64,000 bases of DNA from Prochlorococcus sp. AG-363-O15 (GCA_003278255.1 QCFZ01000001.1:62001-126000), one strand, 5' to 3'. Counted from the first letter of the stretch, positions 52,823-62,135 are shown. The notes: generated by a model from the letters alone, not told the origin. Made by a program: numbers and translations.

Positions 52823-52990
52823 TCATTTATCCCAAACATCTAATTTTTGGTCTTCTGTCCTTTCTTCCATTAGGACAACACACTCTTTCTGAGCAACCTC
52901 AGTTTCATCTATGAAACAGGTTGTGCTATGAGGAGCCTTGTTCTTCAATACATTCTTCAAAAAAATAGTAACTGATGAGGTTTGTTTCAT
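52823..52990 (-). CDS. Small Cys-containing protein, truncated paralogue of 27231 gene
   Basis: 55 residues from ATG 52990: VTIFLKNVLKNKAPHSTTCFIDETEVAQKECVVLMEE, ending VWDK. The paralogue at 27231 continues past the equivalent WEK with ECEEHPTNAHC. Here a TGA follows WDK, and the next codons in the same frame read CKQHRTNG, matching CEEHPTNA, so this copy looks cut by a stop. The ATG overlaps the upstream TAA by one base (TAATG), implying coupling. Confidence 0.6.
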   Translation of the reverse strand: MKQTSSVTIFLKNVLKNKAPHSTTCFIDETEVAQKECVVLMEERTEDQKLDVWDK

Positions 52991-53127
52991 TAGAGCCCTC
53001 CTTTGCATTCAACTGAAAATTCATGCCAAAACTCCTGGATACCTATAAAAACCAAACCGCCAAGAGTAATGCCCACAATTGTTGGGAGAATAGATTCAAA
53101 CACCATTAGTCCTTCTTGATAGTTCAT
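52990..53127 (-). CDS. Small membrane protein (45 aa)
   Basis: 45 residues: MNYQEGLMVFESILPTIVG, helix ITLGGLVFIGIQEFW and a HEFSVECKGGL tail. AAGGAG lies 7 bases before the ATG. First of a coupled pair with 52823. Confidence 0.6.
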   Translation of the reverse strand: MNYQEGLMVFESILPTIVGITLGGLVFIGIQEFWHEFSVECKGGL

Positions 53128-53401
53128 CAATACACTCCTTAAAAGGTTTGCGTGGGACTTTCGACCAAAGCCCCACTAAAGCCACTCTGAGCATTCAATT
53201 TATATTGCCCATCTAGGCTCTGACTATTTTTTAATTGATGATCAGCAGAATGTCTATGGTGTTAGCACTAAAGTATTTACTCTCTATATTCTATTTCTAA
53301 ATACACAATTTCCTTCAGATATAGATTCCTTATCTGTATCAGAGCAACCTAGAACTTAAAGGTATTCTCATGCAATATGAATCTTCTAGATTATTGAAGG
53401 A

Positions 53402-53731
53402 TTAATCATTGAGATCACAAGCCAGATCACATGTGGTGAGTTGGGGATTAGCAAGACGATCGAGAATCCTCGCCATATCAAGTGCAGAGAGTTCTCCATC
53501 ACTATTCCACTTCAATGTGGTTTTCCGTTGAGCTAAAGATTTATTAGCTTCTCCAACAAGTAAATTATTCCTGCTCTCTAAACTATCTAAATGTACTTTA
53601 GCAGAATGCAAATCCCTGGAGTAAACACATTGGGTACTTGAACATGATCGAAATACTCTGCCAGAATCTCCTCTTAAACAAGTAATTGAACCACCTTTAG
53701 AGCTTATAAATAAAAGAGTTGATCTATTCAT
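53402..53731 (-). CDS. Hypothetical protein, overlapping start with 53724 gene
   Basis: 109 residues from ATG 53731, selected because a GGGGAGGAG ribosome site precedes it. N-terminal half has four cysteines (GGSITCLRGDSGRVFRSCSSTQC), the rest is helical with KTTLKWNSDGELSALDMARILDRL. No known family. It overlaps the upstream small gene by 8 bases. Confidence 0.6.
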   Translation of the reverse strand: MNRSTLLFISSKGGSITCLRGDSGRVFRSCSSTQCVYSRDLHSAKVHLDSLESRNNLLVGEANKSLAQRKTTLKWNSDGELSALDMARILDRLANPQLTTCDLACDLND

Positions 53732-53888
53732 CTCTCTCCTCCCCTTTAAGGTGAACCTCAATACACTGAGTTATGCATTGCATTCCATCATCACCAATAG
53801 AACATGAAGTAATGCATTCAAAATACTCGTCAATGGCATCGTGCTCGATGTCAATATCATGCATAGAGTTAGCTTGTGTTAAGGACAT
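53724..53888 (-). CDS. Small Cys-rich protein (54 aa)
   Basis: 54 residues: acidic N-terminus (DIDIEHDAIDEYFE), then CITSCSIGDDGMQCITQCIEVHLKG with paired CxxxC sites. A perfect AAGGAGG lies 8 bases upstream. Similar short CITxC proteins are familiar from Prochlorococcus; function unknown, possibly metal- or disulfide-related. Overlaps the next gene by 8 bases. Confidence 0.68.
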   Translation of the reverse strand: MSLTQANSMHDIDIEHDAIDEYFECITSCSIGDDGMQCITQCIEVHLKGEERDE

Positions 53889-54696
53889 AACTTGCACCTC
53901 CTTAAGAATGACAAAGAAGCTAGCATAGGATTTTATAATCTTGACATTAAATAACGAAATATAAACTACCTAAGTTATTCTTACTAGCCAAATAGTCATT
54001 AATAATTATTTAACGAATACGAATATTTGACTAAAAAATTAGTTCCAATTTTGATATTAACTAACAAAAACCATGTAGAAAATTACCTCTATCTAATAAA
54101 AAAGTGTCGGATCCCTTCTCTCTAGCAACTTCGACCAAACCTGTTGTCATGTGACCTCTTAAAACAGGGCATATAAGCCAGATCGCCCGCTGAGAGTCCT
54201 CCGAGGAAATGTCGACCATGATTCATTCGCACGGCTGACGGATTCAAATTATGTAGCAACCGCTACATAATTTGAATCCGTCTTAATACCTATTCCTTGA
54301 AAGACTTTATTTTGAACATCTATCGAAGAAAGAAGCTCGCTTAATTGAAGCCATTCCTAGGCCTAATAAGGGCTCTTTCAAATATCAAATCTCATTCCAA
54401 TTAATCAAAGCCATTTTAAAGGTCTAAGTATAAGAAATCGACCGCTAAACCTATTGATACAAGTATGTTTACTCAATTTTAGCCAAAACAATTAATGCTG
54501 GTTTTTTAAAATCCGATTATATCTAACAGTTCGTAAAACCAAGAGTTACCCAACCTTTATAAGTCTTTATCCATCAGATAGCGAATCAGGCTCAAGAGCA
54601 TACAAGGACTAACACCTAACGTTCCAACTCAGAGATGTCTTAAGTCTACTATTAATTTAATGCCTTTCAATTTACTGTTCATCTTAGAAATTCACT
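53889..54696. other. Large divergent spacer
   Basis: About 800 bases between divergent genes at 53888 (left) and 54697 (right). Contains a GC-richer stretch (about 54110-54240) leading into a perfect hairpin at 54238, a good small-RNA candidate. The remainder is AT-rich. Confidence 0.45.
54238..54281. repeat. Perfect 20-bp palindrome, possible sRNA terminator
   Basis: 54238-54257 and 54262-54281 are exact reverse complements around a 4-base AACC loop. No long T-run follows, so it is not a textbook terminator. It follows a GC-richer segment of about 130 bases that ends at this hairpin. No annotated gene needs termination here. Confidence 0.65.
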
Positions 54697-55680
54697 ATGA
54701 CATATTTTTCTCCTTGGTCTAATCCAATAGATCCAGATATTTTCTACCCCATACCCCCATATACCAAGTTGTTAAATAGTTTCAATTGGCAAAATGAAAC
54801 CAAATGGTTAAACCACTGGCTCAAACGTGGTGGAATTAATCTTGCTTCTTCTGCATGGCCTTTAGGCACAAAAAATGATTGGGCCTGGGGACTAGGGTTA
54901 CCTTTTCTTTCAGATATTGAACTCTTTAATGGCAAAGAGGAAAGAATTCTTTTTGGTATTTCTGGACTCCCTGGATGCGGCAAAACTAGTTTTGGTAGAT
55001 GGCTAGAGGCCGCAGCTAATGAATTAGATTGGCCGTTAAAAGTTATATCTATGGATGATTTTTATCTGGATTCTAAAGCATTAGATAAAGCAATGGCTGG
55101 AAACCCTTGGAACGCTCCAAGAGGCTTGCCTGGAAGCCATTCAATTGAACTCTTAGAAGAAACAATAGAAAATTGGAGAAGAACTGGAAAATTAAAAGCT
55201 CCTAGATTCGACAAAGCATTGCGAGATGGCCTCGGAGATCGATGCGGATGGAGTAATTCAAACCCAAAGATTCTTGTGATTGAAGGTTGGTTTTTAGGAT
55301 GTGCTATAGCTGAAGATAAAAATAAATTAATAAATACAATTCCTATTTCCTCAAGGGAGAAAGATTATCAATTTATTGTTCAATCAGCTCTTGAAAATTA
55401 CCAACCAATATGGGGTAAATTCAAAAGGATCTGGCACATAAAAGCAATTGACTTTAGCTCGACTAGGCAATGGAAATCTGAACAAGAAATAAACCTCCAA
55501 AAAGAAAGAGGTGCTTCTCTAAAAGGAGACTCCCTAAATCTCTTTATTAGAATGATTGAGACAGCAATACCTCAAAAGGATCTTCAATCGATTAAATCCA
55601 ATGTTTTGGTAAAATTAAGTTGCTCTCGTCAACTCAAATGGGTAGGAATTAAGGAGGATGATCCTGAGATAGCAAACTAA
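54697..55680 (+). CDS. glyK: Glycerate 3-kinase (plant type)
   Basis: Phosphorylates glycerate to 3-phosphoglycerate in the photorespiratory salvage route. 327 residues with a P-loop at GISGLPGCGKTSFG (87-100), the long N-terminus typical of plant and cyanobacterial GLYK, DDFYLDSK, PWNAPRGLPGSHS and LKAPRFDKALRDGLGDR, then VIEGWFLG. Complete. Confidence 0.88.
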   Translation: MTYFSPWSNPIDPDIFYPIPPYTKLLNSFNWQNETKWLNHWLKRGGINLASSAWPLGTKNDWAWGLGLPFLSDIELFNGKEERILFGISGLPGCGKTSFGRWLEAAANELDWPLKVISMDDFYLDSKALDKAMAGNPWNAPRGLPGSHSIELLEETIENWRRTGKLKAPRFDKALRDGLGDRCGWSNSNPKILVIEGWFLGCAIAEDKNKLINTIPISSREKDYQFIVQSALENYQPIWGKFKRIWHIKAIDFSSTRQWKSEQEINLQKERGASLKGDSLNLFIRMIETAIPQKDLQSIKSNVLVKLSCSRQLKWVGIKEDDPEIAN

Positions 55681-56052
55681 TCATCATTTTTGTGATGAAT
55701 AAGACATTTATATATTTTAAAAGAATTTTTACTGTAAAAATCAAATCATATAACTCCATTCACCTCCGAAAATAATTCAAAGGGAACAATCCTTCTAGCA
55801 TTGTAGGCAGTAATCATTTTTTCTAGAGTAAATTATTCTCTCAAATCAATTTTTCTGTTAAATAGCTCCTAATAGTTCAACAATTGAATTTCAAATAACA
55901 ACAAAATGAAGTCAAGATCTTTTACTACATAGCCAGCACTAGGCTAGCCAAGTAAATATGCATTAACTCAAAAGAAATAACTATATAATAAAAATAATAA
56001 AAACCCTGACATAAAAGAGGTCTCTACTCTGATCCACTATCTATCTATCTTT
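55681..56052. other. Intergenic spacer
   Basis: About 370 AT-rich bases; no gene or terminator that I can support between convergent glyK and selO. Confidence 0.35.
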
Positions 56053-57765
56053 TCAAGAGGAGCAACTGTAATGGGATACCCCCCCGGCGTTGAAAAAATC
56101 CTTTGGTTTTAAGCGGTCGTACTTCTTCTCCAACTCCAATGATTGCTCTTCGTAGGGATTGCTGAACACCACCTGTAGTTCCTTGATTAGGCTGTAATCA
56201 CCTTGCTCAGCATTCTTATAAGCGGGTGCAATCAGCCACTCACGCCAGGTGTACTTAGGATTGATACGTTTCATTGCTGCGGATGTCACTCTGATGTCAC
56301 CGCAGCTAGTTATGCGATCCCGCCATCGCTGAAGCCAGCTACTCCACCGCGCATCAACTTGCTCTGAGCTAGGAGAGTAGAAGCTCTCTTTCAAGTCTGT
56401 AAGTAGGTCTGGAATTTGAGACAACTTTCGAAAAAAGATCGTGTAGTCCACCTTGGAAAGAACCATTAGCTGCAACAGTTCGTCCACCAGAGTTGCGTCA
56501 TAGCTGATCAGGCCGAGTTTCTTTGCCCACATAGCTTCCATCTCCTGACTCATAAACTCGGCAAAACCATCTCGAATCTGATCAAGCCTTGCCAATGCCT
56601 CCGTGTTGTCGGCGAGTAAAGGTCGAATAGCTGTAGAAAACATCTGATAATTGGCTTCGGCGGCAACCGTTTGGTTAAAAAATGAGAAATGGTGCCCGCC
56701 TGCTGTCCAAGGCTGAAATCTTGGGTCAAATAGCTCGCAAAATCCGAATGGACCGTAGTCGAGGGTGAAGCCACCCGCAGCACAGTTGTCACTATTAAAA
56801 TTTCCCTGGCAGTAACCAACTCGCATCCAATTAGCTACAAGTGATGTGAGCCGTCCGCGAAACAAATAAGCCAGCTCTATTACTTGATCGCTAAAAGCAA
56901 GCCTCTGATCAATCACCTGCTGATAATTCCTCTCGATCAGGTGCTTCACAATCATCCGCAACTCGTTCAGTGCACCCTGATGTGCATTGCTACGTGTCCG
57001 ACGAGCAAAAAGCTCAAGCTGGCCGACACGCAGAAAGGAAGGTGCTACGCGTGTTGTGATGGCTACAGGGTTGTCCACCATGATGTCTGGATCGATAGAC
57101 TTGGAGTTCTCGGCATACCAAGGCCTGCGCACTGTTTCAGATCGGGACACATACAGCGTCAAAGAGCGTGAGGTTGGAACTCCCAGGGCTTGCATGTAAT
57201 CCTGCACCAAAAACTCGCGCACACTTGAACGAAGCACAGCACGTCCATCAGCGCCACGGCAATATGGCGTCGGGCCTCCGCCTTTCAGTTGCATCTCCCA
57301 GCGCCTGCCCTTGAAGAGGCCTTCGAACACAGAAATTGCCCGGCCATCGCCATAACCATTACCGGTTCCAAACGGACACTGCTGTATGTATTCAGTGCCA
57401 TAAATCGACAGGGCATAACCAGTAGCCCAACCCACTGGACGCATTGGCTCCTGCGCCACAGTGATATCGCCTGAAAACAAACGGCGAAATTGTTCATCAA
57501 GGGCAAGTTCATGACTCAGGCCCAGTTCGTTAAATAAGATTTTGCTGTGCGCGATGTATTCCGGTGCTGGAATGGCAGTGGGGGTAACGGGTACGTAATG
57601 ACCAGAGAAGACTTGGCGATAGTGGTGATCATGACCATTACCAGTCGACTGAGGATCCGCTTGAAGTGAATCCATCAGCGAATAGTCAACTCGTTGTGAA
57701 AACTCAGCAAAAGTTTTTATTGTCGGCAATTCAGACGCGCTAGAGGTGGCTGAAATAGGGGCCAT
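56053..57765 (-). CDS. selO: SelO (YdiU) family protein adenylyltransferase
   Basis: SelO pseudokinases transfer AMP to proteins. 570 residues with [40 protein letters not shown], and [28 protein letters not shown], close to the family's MNTDN...TIDYGPFGF block but with YCQG where HGVM is usual. The C-terminus ends SCSS, with Cys in the place of selenocysteine in eukaryotic SelO. GC content is about 50%, versus about a third for neighbouring genes, so it looks recently acquired. Confidence 0.88.
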   Translation of the reverse strand: MAPISATSSASELPTIKTFAEFSQRVDYSLMDSLQADPQSTGNGHDHHYRQVFSGHYVPVTPTAIPAPEYIAHSKILFNELGLSHELALDEQFRRLFSGDITVAQEPMRPVGWATGYALSIYGTEYIQQCPFGTGNGYGDGRAISVFEGLFKGRRWEMQLKGGGPTPYCRGADGRAVLRSSVREFLVQDYMQALGVPTSRSLTLYVSRSETVRRPWYAENSKSIDPDIMVDNPVAITTRVAPSFLRVGQLELFARRTRSNAHQGALNELRMIVKHLIERNYQQVIDQRLAFSDQVIELAYLFRGRLTSLVANWMRVGYCQGNFNSDNCAAGGFTLDYGPFGFCELFDPRFQPWTAGGHHFSFFNQTVAAEANYQMFSTAIRPLLADNTEALARLDQIRDGFAEFMSQEMEAMWAKKLGLISYDATLVDELLQLMVLSKVDYTIFFRKLSQIPDLLTDLKESFYSPSSEQVDARWSSWLQRWRDRITSCGDIRVTSAAMKRINPKYTWREWLIAPAYKNAEQGDYSLIKELQVVFSNPYEEQSLELEKKYDRLKPKDFFNAGGVSHYSCSS

Positions 57766-57985
57766 CGTCTCTTATCTCTAAGGTCTTGGGCTGCCTGAAC
57801 ATGGTCTTGTAGCTAAGGTCATGTTCAGTAACTTATTTATTATCAACCAAAGAGAAATTATCCTTGGTAATAACACTACTAACAGTGATGAGCATAAAGA
57901 GTAATCTTAGATAGTGGCGAGGCCTACCTAGATTTTGATTGATTGACAGTCGACCATTAATGGTTTCACCTATTTGAACAGAGGA

Positions 57986-58156
57986 ATGGACCCCTTCGAT
58001 CTTGCGCTTCAAAGCACGGCGGTTTCTAGTTGGAAGCCATTAGTGACACTTGGTTTGTTTGCAGGTATTGGAGCATTTTTCTTTGGAGCACTAGTCACTG
58101 CTGTCAAAAGAGGAATCAAAGAAGAGGGTTGGTTCAAAAAAAAAGATGATTATTGA
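57986..58156 (+). CDS. Small membrane protein (56 aa)
   Basis: 56 residues from ATG 57986: MDPFDLALQSTAVSSWKP, helix LVTLGLFAGIGAFFFGALVTAVKRG and a basic/acidic tail ending KKKDDY. Similar proteins are common in Prochlorococcus; role unknown. An AGAGG ribosome-like site precedes it. Confidence 0.7.
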   Translation: MDPFDLALQSTAVSSWKPLVTLGLFAGIGAFFFGALVTAVKRGIKEEGWFKKKDDY

Positions 58157-58498
58157 TCAACTAACAACCCCTAACGCCTTCGAATTTATAGCTGCTGTAC
58201 TCACAAGAATTGCTATCTTCCCTCAGGGCATAAAGACATAGATGACTAAAAGGCAAACAATGTATCAATCGTAATGCTCTTAATATTCATCACTAGCCTC
58301 TTATTTTGAATAGTATATGCAATCCAAATCAAGGCTCTTCCAGTTCTTATCGCAACCATAATTACCTTTATATTTAATATGACAATCCTTAGCCTTAAAC
58401 TGATCTATGAGAAGCAATCTAGCAATCCTTCAAAGTTGACTGATAATCCAATAGAAATCAATAGATTTTACCTAACTCAAAAAATAGATAACTACTAA
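58146..58498 (+). pseudogene. Decayed SemiSWEET transporter paralogue
   Basis: From ATG 58146: MIIDQLTTPNAFEFIAAVL, TRIAIFPQGIKT (helix 1 with PQ motif), stop TAG, MTKRQTMYQS, frameshift, MLLIFITSLLF, stop TGA, IVYAIQIKALPVLIATIITF and IYEKQ. It aligns with the intact gene at 20725; both stops fall where that protein has Trp (KVW and VLW), so they are TGG to TAG and TGG to TGA changes. One frameshift lies near 58263. Overlaps the end of the 57986 gene by 11 bases. Confidence 0.75.
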
Positions 58499-58672
58499 AT
58501 TCAGCTGATCTTGAACAAGTTTCTCAGCTCAGCAACATCTAAGTAAAAATGCAAATACCAAGATCAATTAAATTTTCTCTAAAAGATATCATTAGATTCA
58601 AAAAGTTAAATTTAGAGTGCTACTCATTTTGTCAACAAAATAAGATTATTATTTAGAAGCCATTGTTAAGCC

Positions 58673-59197
58673 TTATTTTATTAAATCAGTACTCTCTACT
58701 GGCGCAAGGAAATGTACTATTGCAGGTATCAAAAAAAGAACTGTTATTAATCTCACAGCATGCAGAGCTGCAACAGCCGCACCAACACCGAACTCAGCCC
58801 CTACAAGACTCATTCCTATAGTTCCTCCAGGTGCTGCTCCTAATAAAGCTACGACTTTTTCTACTCCAAAGAATTTACTAATCAATAACCCAACCAAAAT
58901 TCCAGCCATCAAAAGAGTAAATGTTATAACCAATGCAGGCTTCCAAAGTAGTTGTAATTCACCCAATGTTTCTCTATTAATCCCCGTCCCAATAACTGTT
59001 CCTATTCCTATCCCCAGTACTGTTTTTGTACCTAAAGGCCATGCGGCAATCTCAAGCTGACCGCTAATGCTTAACAAGCCAGCTCCTAATATTGCCCCTA
59101 AAAGTGGTCCTGCAGGTATTCCAGTGAACAGCATTAGGGCACCCAAAGATGCACCACCAAGGATGTAGAGGAGCAAAGTAACTAAAGAAGGCATCAA
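58673..59197 (-). CDS. AbrB-type membrane protein, single repeat
   Basis: 174 residues with five or six helices. Family signature in GGASLGALMLFTGIPAGPLLGAILGAGL and LLGAAPGGTIGMSLVGAEFG. Most proteins of this membrane AbrB family (unrelated to the DNA-binding AbrB) carry two such repeats, about 350 residues; this has one. It may work as a dimer. Function unknown. Confidence 0.75.
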   Translation of the reverse strand: MMPSLVTLLLYILGGASLGALMLFTGIPAGPLLGAILGAGLLSISGQLEIAAWPLGTKTVLGIGIGTVIGTGINRETLGELQLLWKPALVITFTLLMAGILVGLLISKFFGVEKVVALLGAAPGGTIGMSLVGAEFGVGAAVAALHAVRLITVLFLIPAIVHFLAPVESTDLIK

Positions 59198-59396
59198 ATT
59201 CTGTTTAAGGCATATCCAAGTTTCTCGCTTTTAGGACTGTTTTATCAAGGCCTCCAAGGAAGCAACCTTTCAAGATCTATTGCCGGCAAAAAAGCAACAC
59301 TGAAATAACTGCGCTGTTTGCCAAAAAACCAGGAAAGTTGCAAAATCGGGTTGATGAAAATAGTGTGAGTTAAATTTCTCTGGCGGTTCAATATTG

Positions 59397-59630
59397 ATGT
59401 CTGACACTCCTGCTACCAGCAACTTTGATTGGATAAAAGCCCTCAACGTTATTGCTTTACTGTTATGTGCTTTTTGTCTTACCTTTATTGCTATCAATCT
59501 GCGACCAGTAGCTAAATGGGCAAATAATCAAAACATCTGCGTTGAACAAGAAGTTAGCAAGTCTCAGGCTCCTATTTCATGGGGCGTTAGAAAGTGCAAT
59601 GGACGTTCAAAGGTATACCAAGTGAAATGA
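59397..59630 (+). CDS. Small membrane protein (77 aa)
   Basis: 77 residues from ATG 59397: ATSNFDWIKAL, helix NVIALLLCAFCLTFIAINL, then a soluble end with NNQNICVEQEVSKSQAPISWGVRKCNGRSKVYQV. Two cysteines in the extramembrane part. I recall relatives in other picocyanobacteria. Function unknown. Confidence 0.68.
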   Translation: MSDTPATSNFDWIKALNVIALLLCAFCLTFIAINLRPVAKWANNQNICVEQEVSKSQAPISWGVRKCNGRSKVYQVK

Positions 59631-59917
59631 AAGGGTGAAAATCAACTAAGCCCTTGAATCGAAGTCCAAGTAAAGGGTAATTGAAAGATTAGATACCAGC
59701 CTTCCTATATCCTCATAATCTCTTCAAAACCTTATAAAGACCAATGAAGACAATGCTGAAACTGCTCAGTTAAAACTTTTCTTACAAGCTCTTTTCCTGA
59801 AAAACCCTTAACAAAGCAAACGATATAACAGTCCAATGTAATTTTATAACGAACAATTATAAGTAACTGACACCATTTAGCTAAAAGTAATGTGCAAACC
59901 TTTTTTATCCTTTTTTT

Positions 59918-60229
59918 CTACTTATCTTTTCCAAAATCAAGTAAGAAAGAACGACTCCCGCATTTGAGCTGAACTTCCTTTACCGATTTCATTAGTTCAG
60001 GAGAAATCGTTTCATAGTTCAAAAGGTCCTTGGACAGTTTTAATTGAAGATCGCATGCAGTATTGGTATCGCCTTTATCAAAAGCCCTTTCAATACGATC
60101 CAATTTAGAAAGGATTTGTTTGTCAGATTTTGATTGGTCAACTTGTTCAGATGTTGGACTGACTGAATTCGAACAAGCAACACACCCAAGGCTTAATAAC
60201 AAAGACAGGAAGGTTCTATTTAGTTTCAT
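59918..60229 (-). CDS. Lipoprotein of unknown function
   Basis: 103 residues with a lipobox (LLSLGCVAC, Cys19 or Cys16), then a helical soluble part (KQILSKLDRIERAFDKGDTNTACDLQLKLSKDLLN). Exported and lipid-anchored. No known domain. Confidence 0.6.
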   Translation of the reverse strand: MKLNRTFLSLLLSLGCVACSNSVSPTSEQVDQSKSDKQILSKLDRIERAFDKGDTNTACDLQLKLSKDLLNYETISPELMKSVKEVQLKCGSRSFLLDFGKDK

Positions 60230-60359
60230 TCTTGTAATTAGAAAAAATGCGTTTACCGTTCGTTCTTAGCCGAAAAACGATTCAAACTCATGAAAGAGAA
60301 ATCAAATTAAACGATCTTCAAGCTCAAATGTTGTTAAGAGTGGGTTGATTTAGATGCGT

Positions 60360-60497
60360 CTATTTCAAAAAGGGCAGGAACCTTCCAAAGAACTCTGGGA
60401 ATGAGCCAACAATCACAAGAACTATTCCACCAACCAAAGCGATAATTGCCGCATCAACAATTAAATCTTTCCATCCGTATGGTGGTTTATCAGTCAT
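60360..60497 (-). CDS. Small membrane protein (45 aa)
   Basis: 45 residues: MTDKPPYGWKDLIVD, helix AAII 'ALVGGIVLVIVGSF' and a FGRFLPFLK tail. Its ATG overlaps the upstream TGA by four bases (ATGA), so it ends a three-gene unit. Unrecognised. Confidence 0.6.
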   Translation of the reverse strand: MTDKPPYGWKDLIVDAAIIALVGGIVLVIVGSFPEFFGRFLPFLK

Positions 60498-60655
60498 TTC
60501 GATGTTCTGGTTTCGACCCGATCTATATAAGCTAATGATTTTTTAAAATATTCCATACTCTTCTCGGCAGCCCCAAGAATACGTGCTAATTCAAACCTGC
60601 TAACCTTTCGCCAAAGGCCTTTAACAGAATCAGGAATGGTTTTTTTGAAGAGCAT
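60494..60655 (-). CDS. Small basic protein (53 aa)
   Basis: 53 residues: MLFKKTIPDSVKGLWRKVSRFELARILGAAEKSMEYFKKSLAYIDRVET. Basic, helical, probably soluble. Overlaps the upstream TAA by one base (TAATG) and the downstream ATG by four bases. Unrecognised. Confidence 0.6.
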   Translation of the reverse strand: MLFKKTIPDSVKGLWRKVSRFELARILGAAEKSMEYFKKSLAYIDRVETRTSK

Positions 60656-60858
60656 TAGAAGGGTCGGAATAAATTAAGCAGTACCGAAACAAACAAACTG
60701 ATAGCAATACAACTAACCAAAGGGAAGTAAAAAGTTGAGTTTTCTCCCCTCAAAATGATGTCGCCTGGTAGTTGTCCTAAACCTAATTGCTTTAAATACG
60801 GGTAGAGAAGACCTATAGCAGTAATTCCCAGTCCAAGAGTAATTAGCATTTTTTGCAT
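60655..60858 (-). CDS. DUF2905 membrane protein
   Basis: 67 residues of the DUF2905 family: two helices with the signature LGLGQLPGDIILRGENSTFYFPL between them. Function unknown in all organisms. First gene of a coupled unit with the genes at 60494 and 60360. Confidence 0.82.
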   Translation of the reverse strand: MQKMLITLGLGITAIGLLYPYLKQLGLGQLPGDIILRGENSTFYFPLVSCIAISLFVSVLLNLFRPF

Positions 60859-61583
60859 CTCAATCCAGATTATACGGGGTAATTATAGGAAAGTTGCATC
60901 TCATTAATTTCAACGGACCTTTTAGTAGGTACATAAGATTTGACCAAGCATCTAATGATTCCTTGAGCGCTTTCCTATTTGGTGTATACATAATGCACGA
61001 AAAACCATGATCAAACCTCAAAAGAATATCCAATAACCTGTGGTATAAACGGAAATAAATGAGAAAAAATTACCTAAGAATTGAAGAAAAAGATCGATTA
61101 AGAATTTCAAAACGTGATTTACTTAAATCGCAGAAAAAATCTCATCTCAAATCTTTTTTCTTCTTCTATCTCTTCATTTCTTATTCTGACCTCTTCCTGA
61201 TCGAAAGTATCATTAGCCTTGACCAGCTCGGAAAATCTTTCCTTCGTGAAATTAGTTAAGGAATCTCAATACTCTTTATTAGAACTCATAAATTTTAAAT
61301 CAAATGTACATAACTGGCAGCTTATGCTTCTAAACGTGGTTGCAGCAAAAACGTAATGCTCTTGCTGAAGCGAAGATTAAGTAGGTAGTAGAATCAATAA
61401 AAAAACATAAATATATTTCCATAAGTTGGTGTTTCCCTCTTCAGAGAAGGCTTAAAGGATCAAAAACTACAAAATTAGCAGGACCGAAAGCCCTGATCTA
61501 TACGGTCTAGACTCTCTAGAAGAAAACTTTAAGATCCAATGTTCATTTTTGGGTATAGAATTATTGAATAACTCCATGTCAGC
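60859..61583. other. Intergenic spacer
   Basis: About 725 bases. A 66-codon frame (61059-61259, MRKNYLRIEEKDRLRISKRD then FFFFYLFISY) is possible but has no supporting site. No strong hairpin seen. Confidence 0.35.
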
Positions 61584-62135
61584 ATGGCCAAAGACAGAAC
61601 TCAATTAAATATCAATATTGATCCAGAATTATTACTGGAGCTAAAGTCTCAAGCAATTAAGGCTGGCAAAACATTAACGGAATATGTAACCAATCAACTC
61701 AAAAACACTATAGGAAAAAATACGGAAGATTTTCTTGAAGAGAGACTCCTAAGAATAGAAGAAAAGCTTGGGATAGATAAAAATTTGCCTGTACAAAAAA
61801 AATATATAGGAGTTATTTTTACTGATGAGGGAGCAAAGGAATATGGAGAAGTAGCCAAGAAATTGTTTGACTCACATCTCAACTCAAGGGGAATATCTAT
61901 TGACAAAGGATTGCAAGAACTAGCTGTTCATCTAAATAATTATAGTCATAGTAACCCTGAGCTAGTCTTCAACATCCTATTAGGAAATCATGCATTAACA
62001 GGTTTAGAAATGACAAATGCCTATAGGAGAGGATCCTGTGCCATGAGGACTGCACTAAGTGATTGGTGTAATGACCCTTTAGAGCCTTTAAATGAGGCTT
62101 TCCTAAGCGCAGTGATCACAAAAAGTCTTACATAA
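61584..62135 (+). CDS. Ribbon-helix-helix (CopG-like) protein
   Basis: 183 residues. N-terminal 45 residues match a ribbon-helix-helix DNA-binding module (RTQLNINIDPELLLELKSQAIKAGKTLTEYVTNQLK). The larger C-terminal domain (about 70-183) is unrecognised and holds ELVFNILLGNHALTGLEMTNAY and CAMRTALSDWCNDP. Antitoxins have such N-termini, but no partner toxin gene lies beside it, and the large second domain suggests a standalone regulator. Confidence 0.6.
   Translation: MAKDRTQLNINIDPELLLELKSQAIKAGKTLTEYVTNQLKNTIGKNTEDFLEERLLRIEEKLGIDKNLPVQKKYIGVIFTDEGAKEYGEVAKKLFDSHLNSRGISIDKGLQELAVHLNNYSHSNPELVFNILLGNHALTGLEMTNAYRRGSCAMRTALSDWCNDPLEPLNEAFLSAVITKSLT

Noticed and set aside
61059-61259. 66-codon frame with a phenylalanine-rich middle
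   Set aside because: No ribosome site and low-complexity composition; kept only as a note in the spacer entry.
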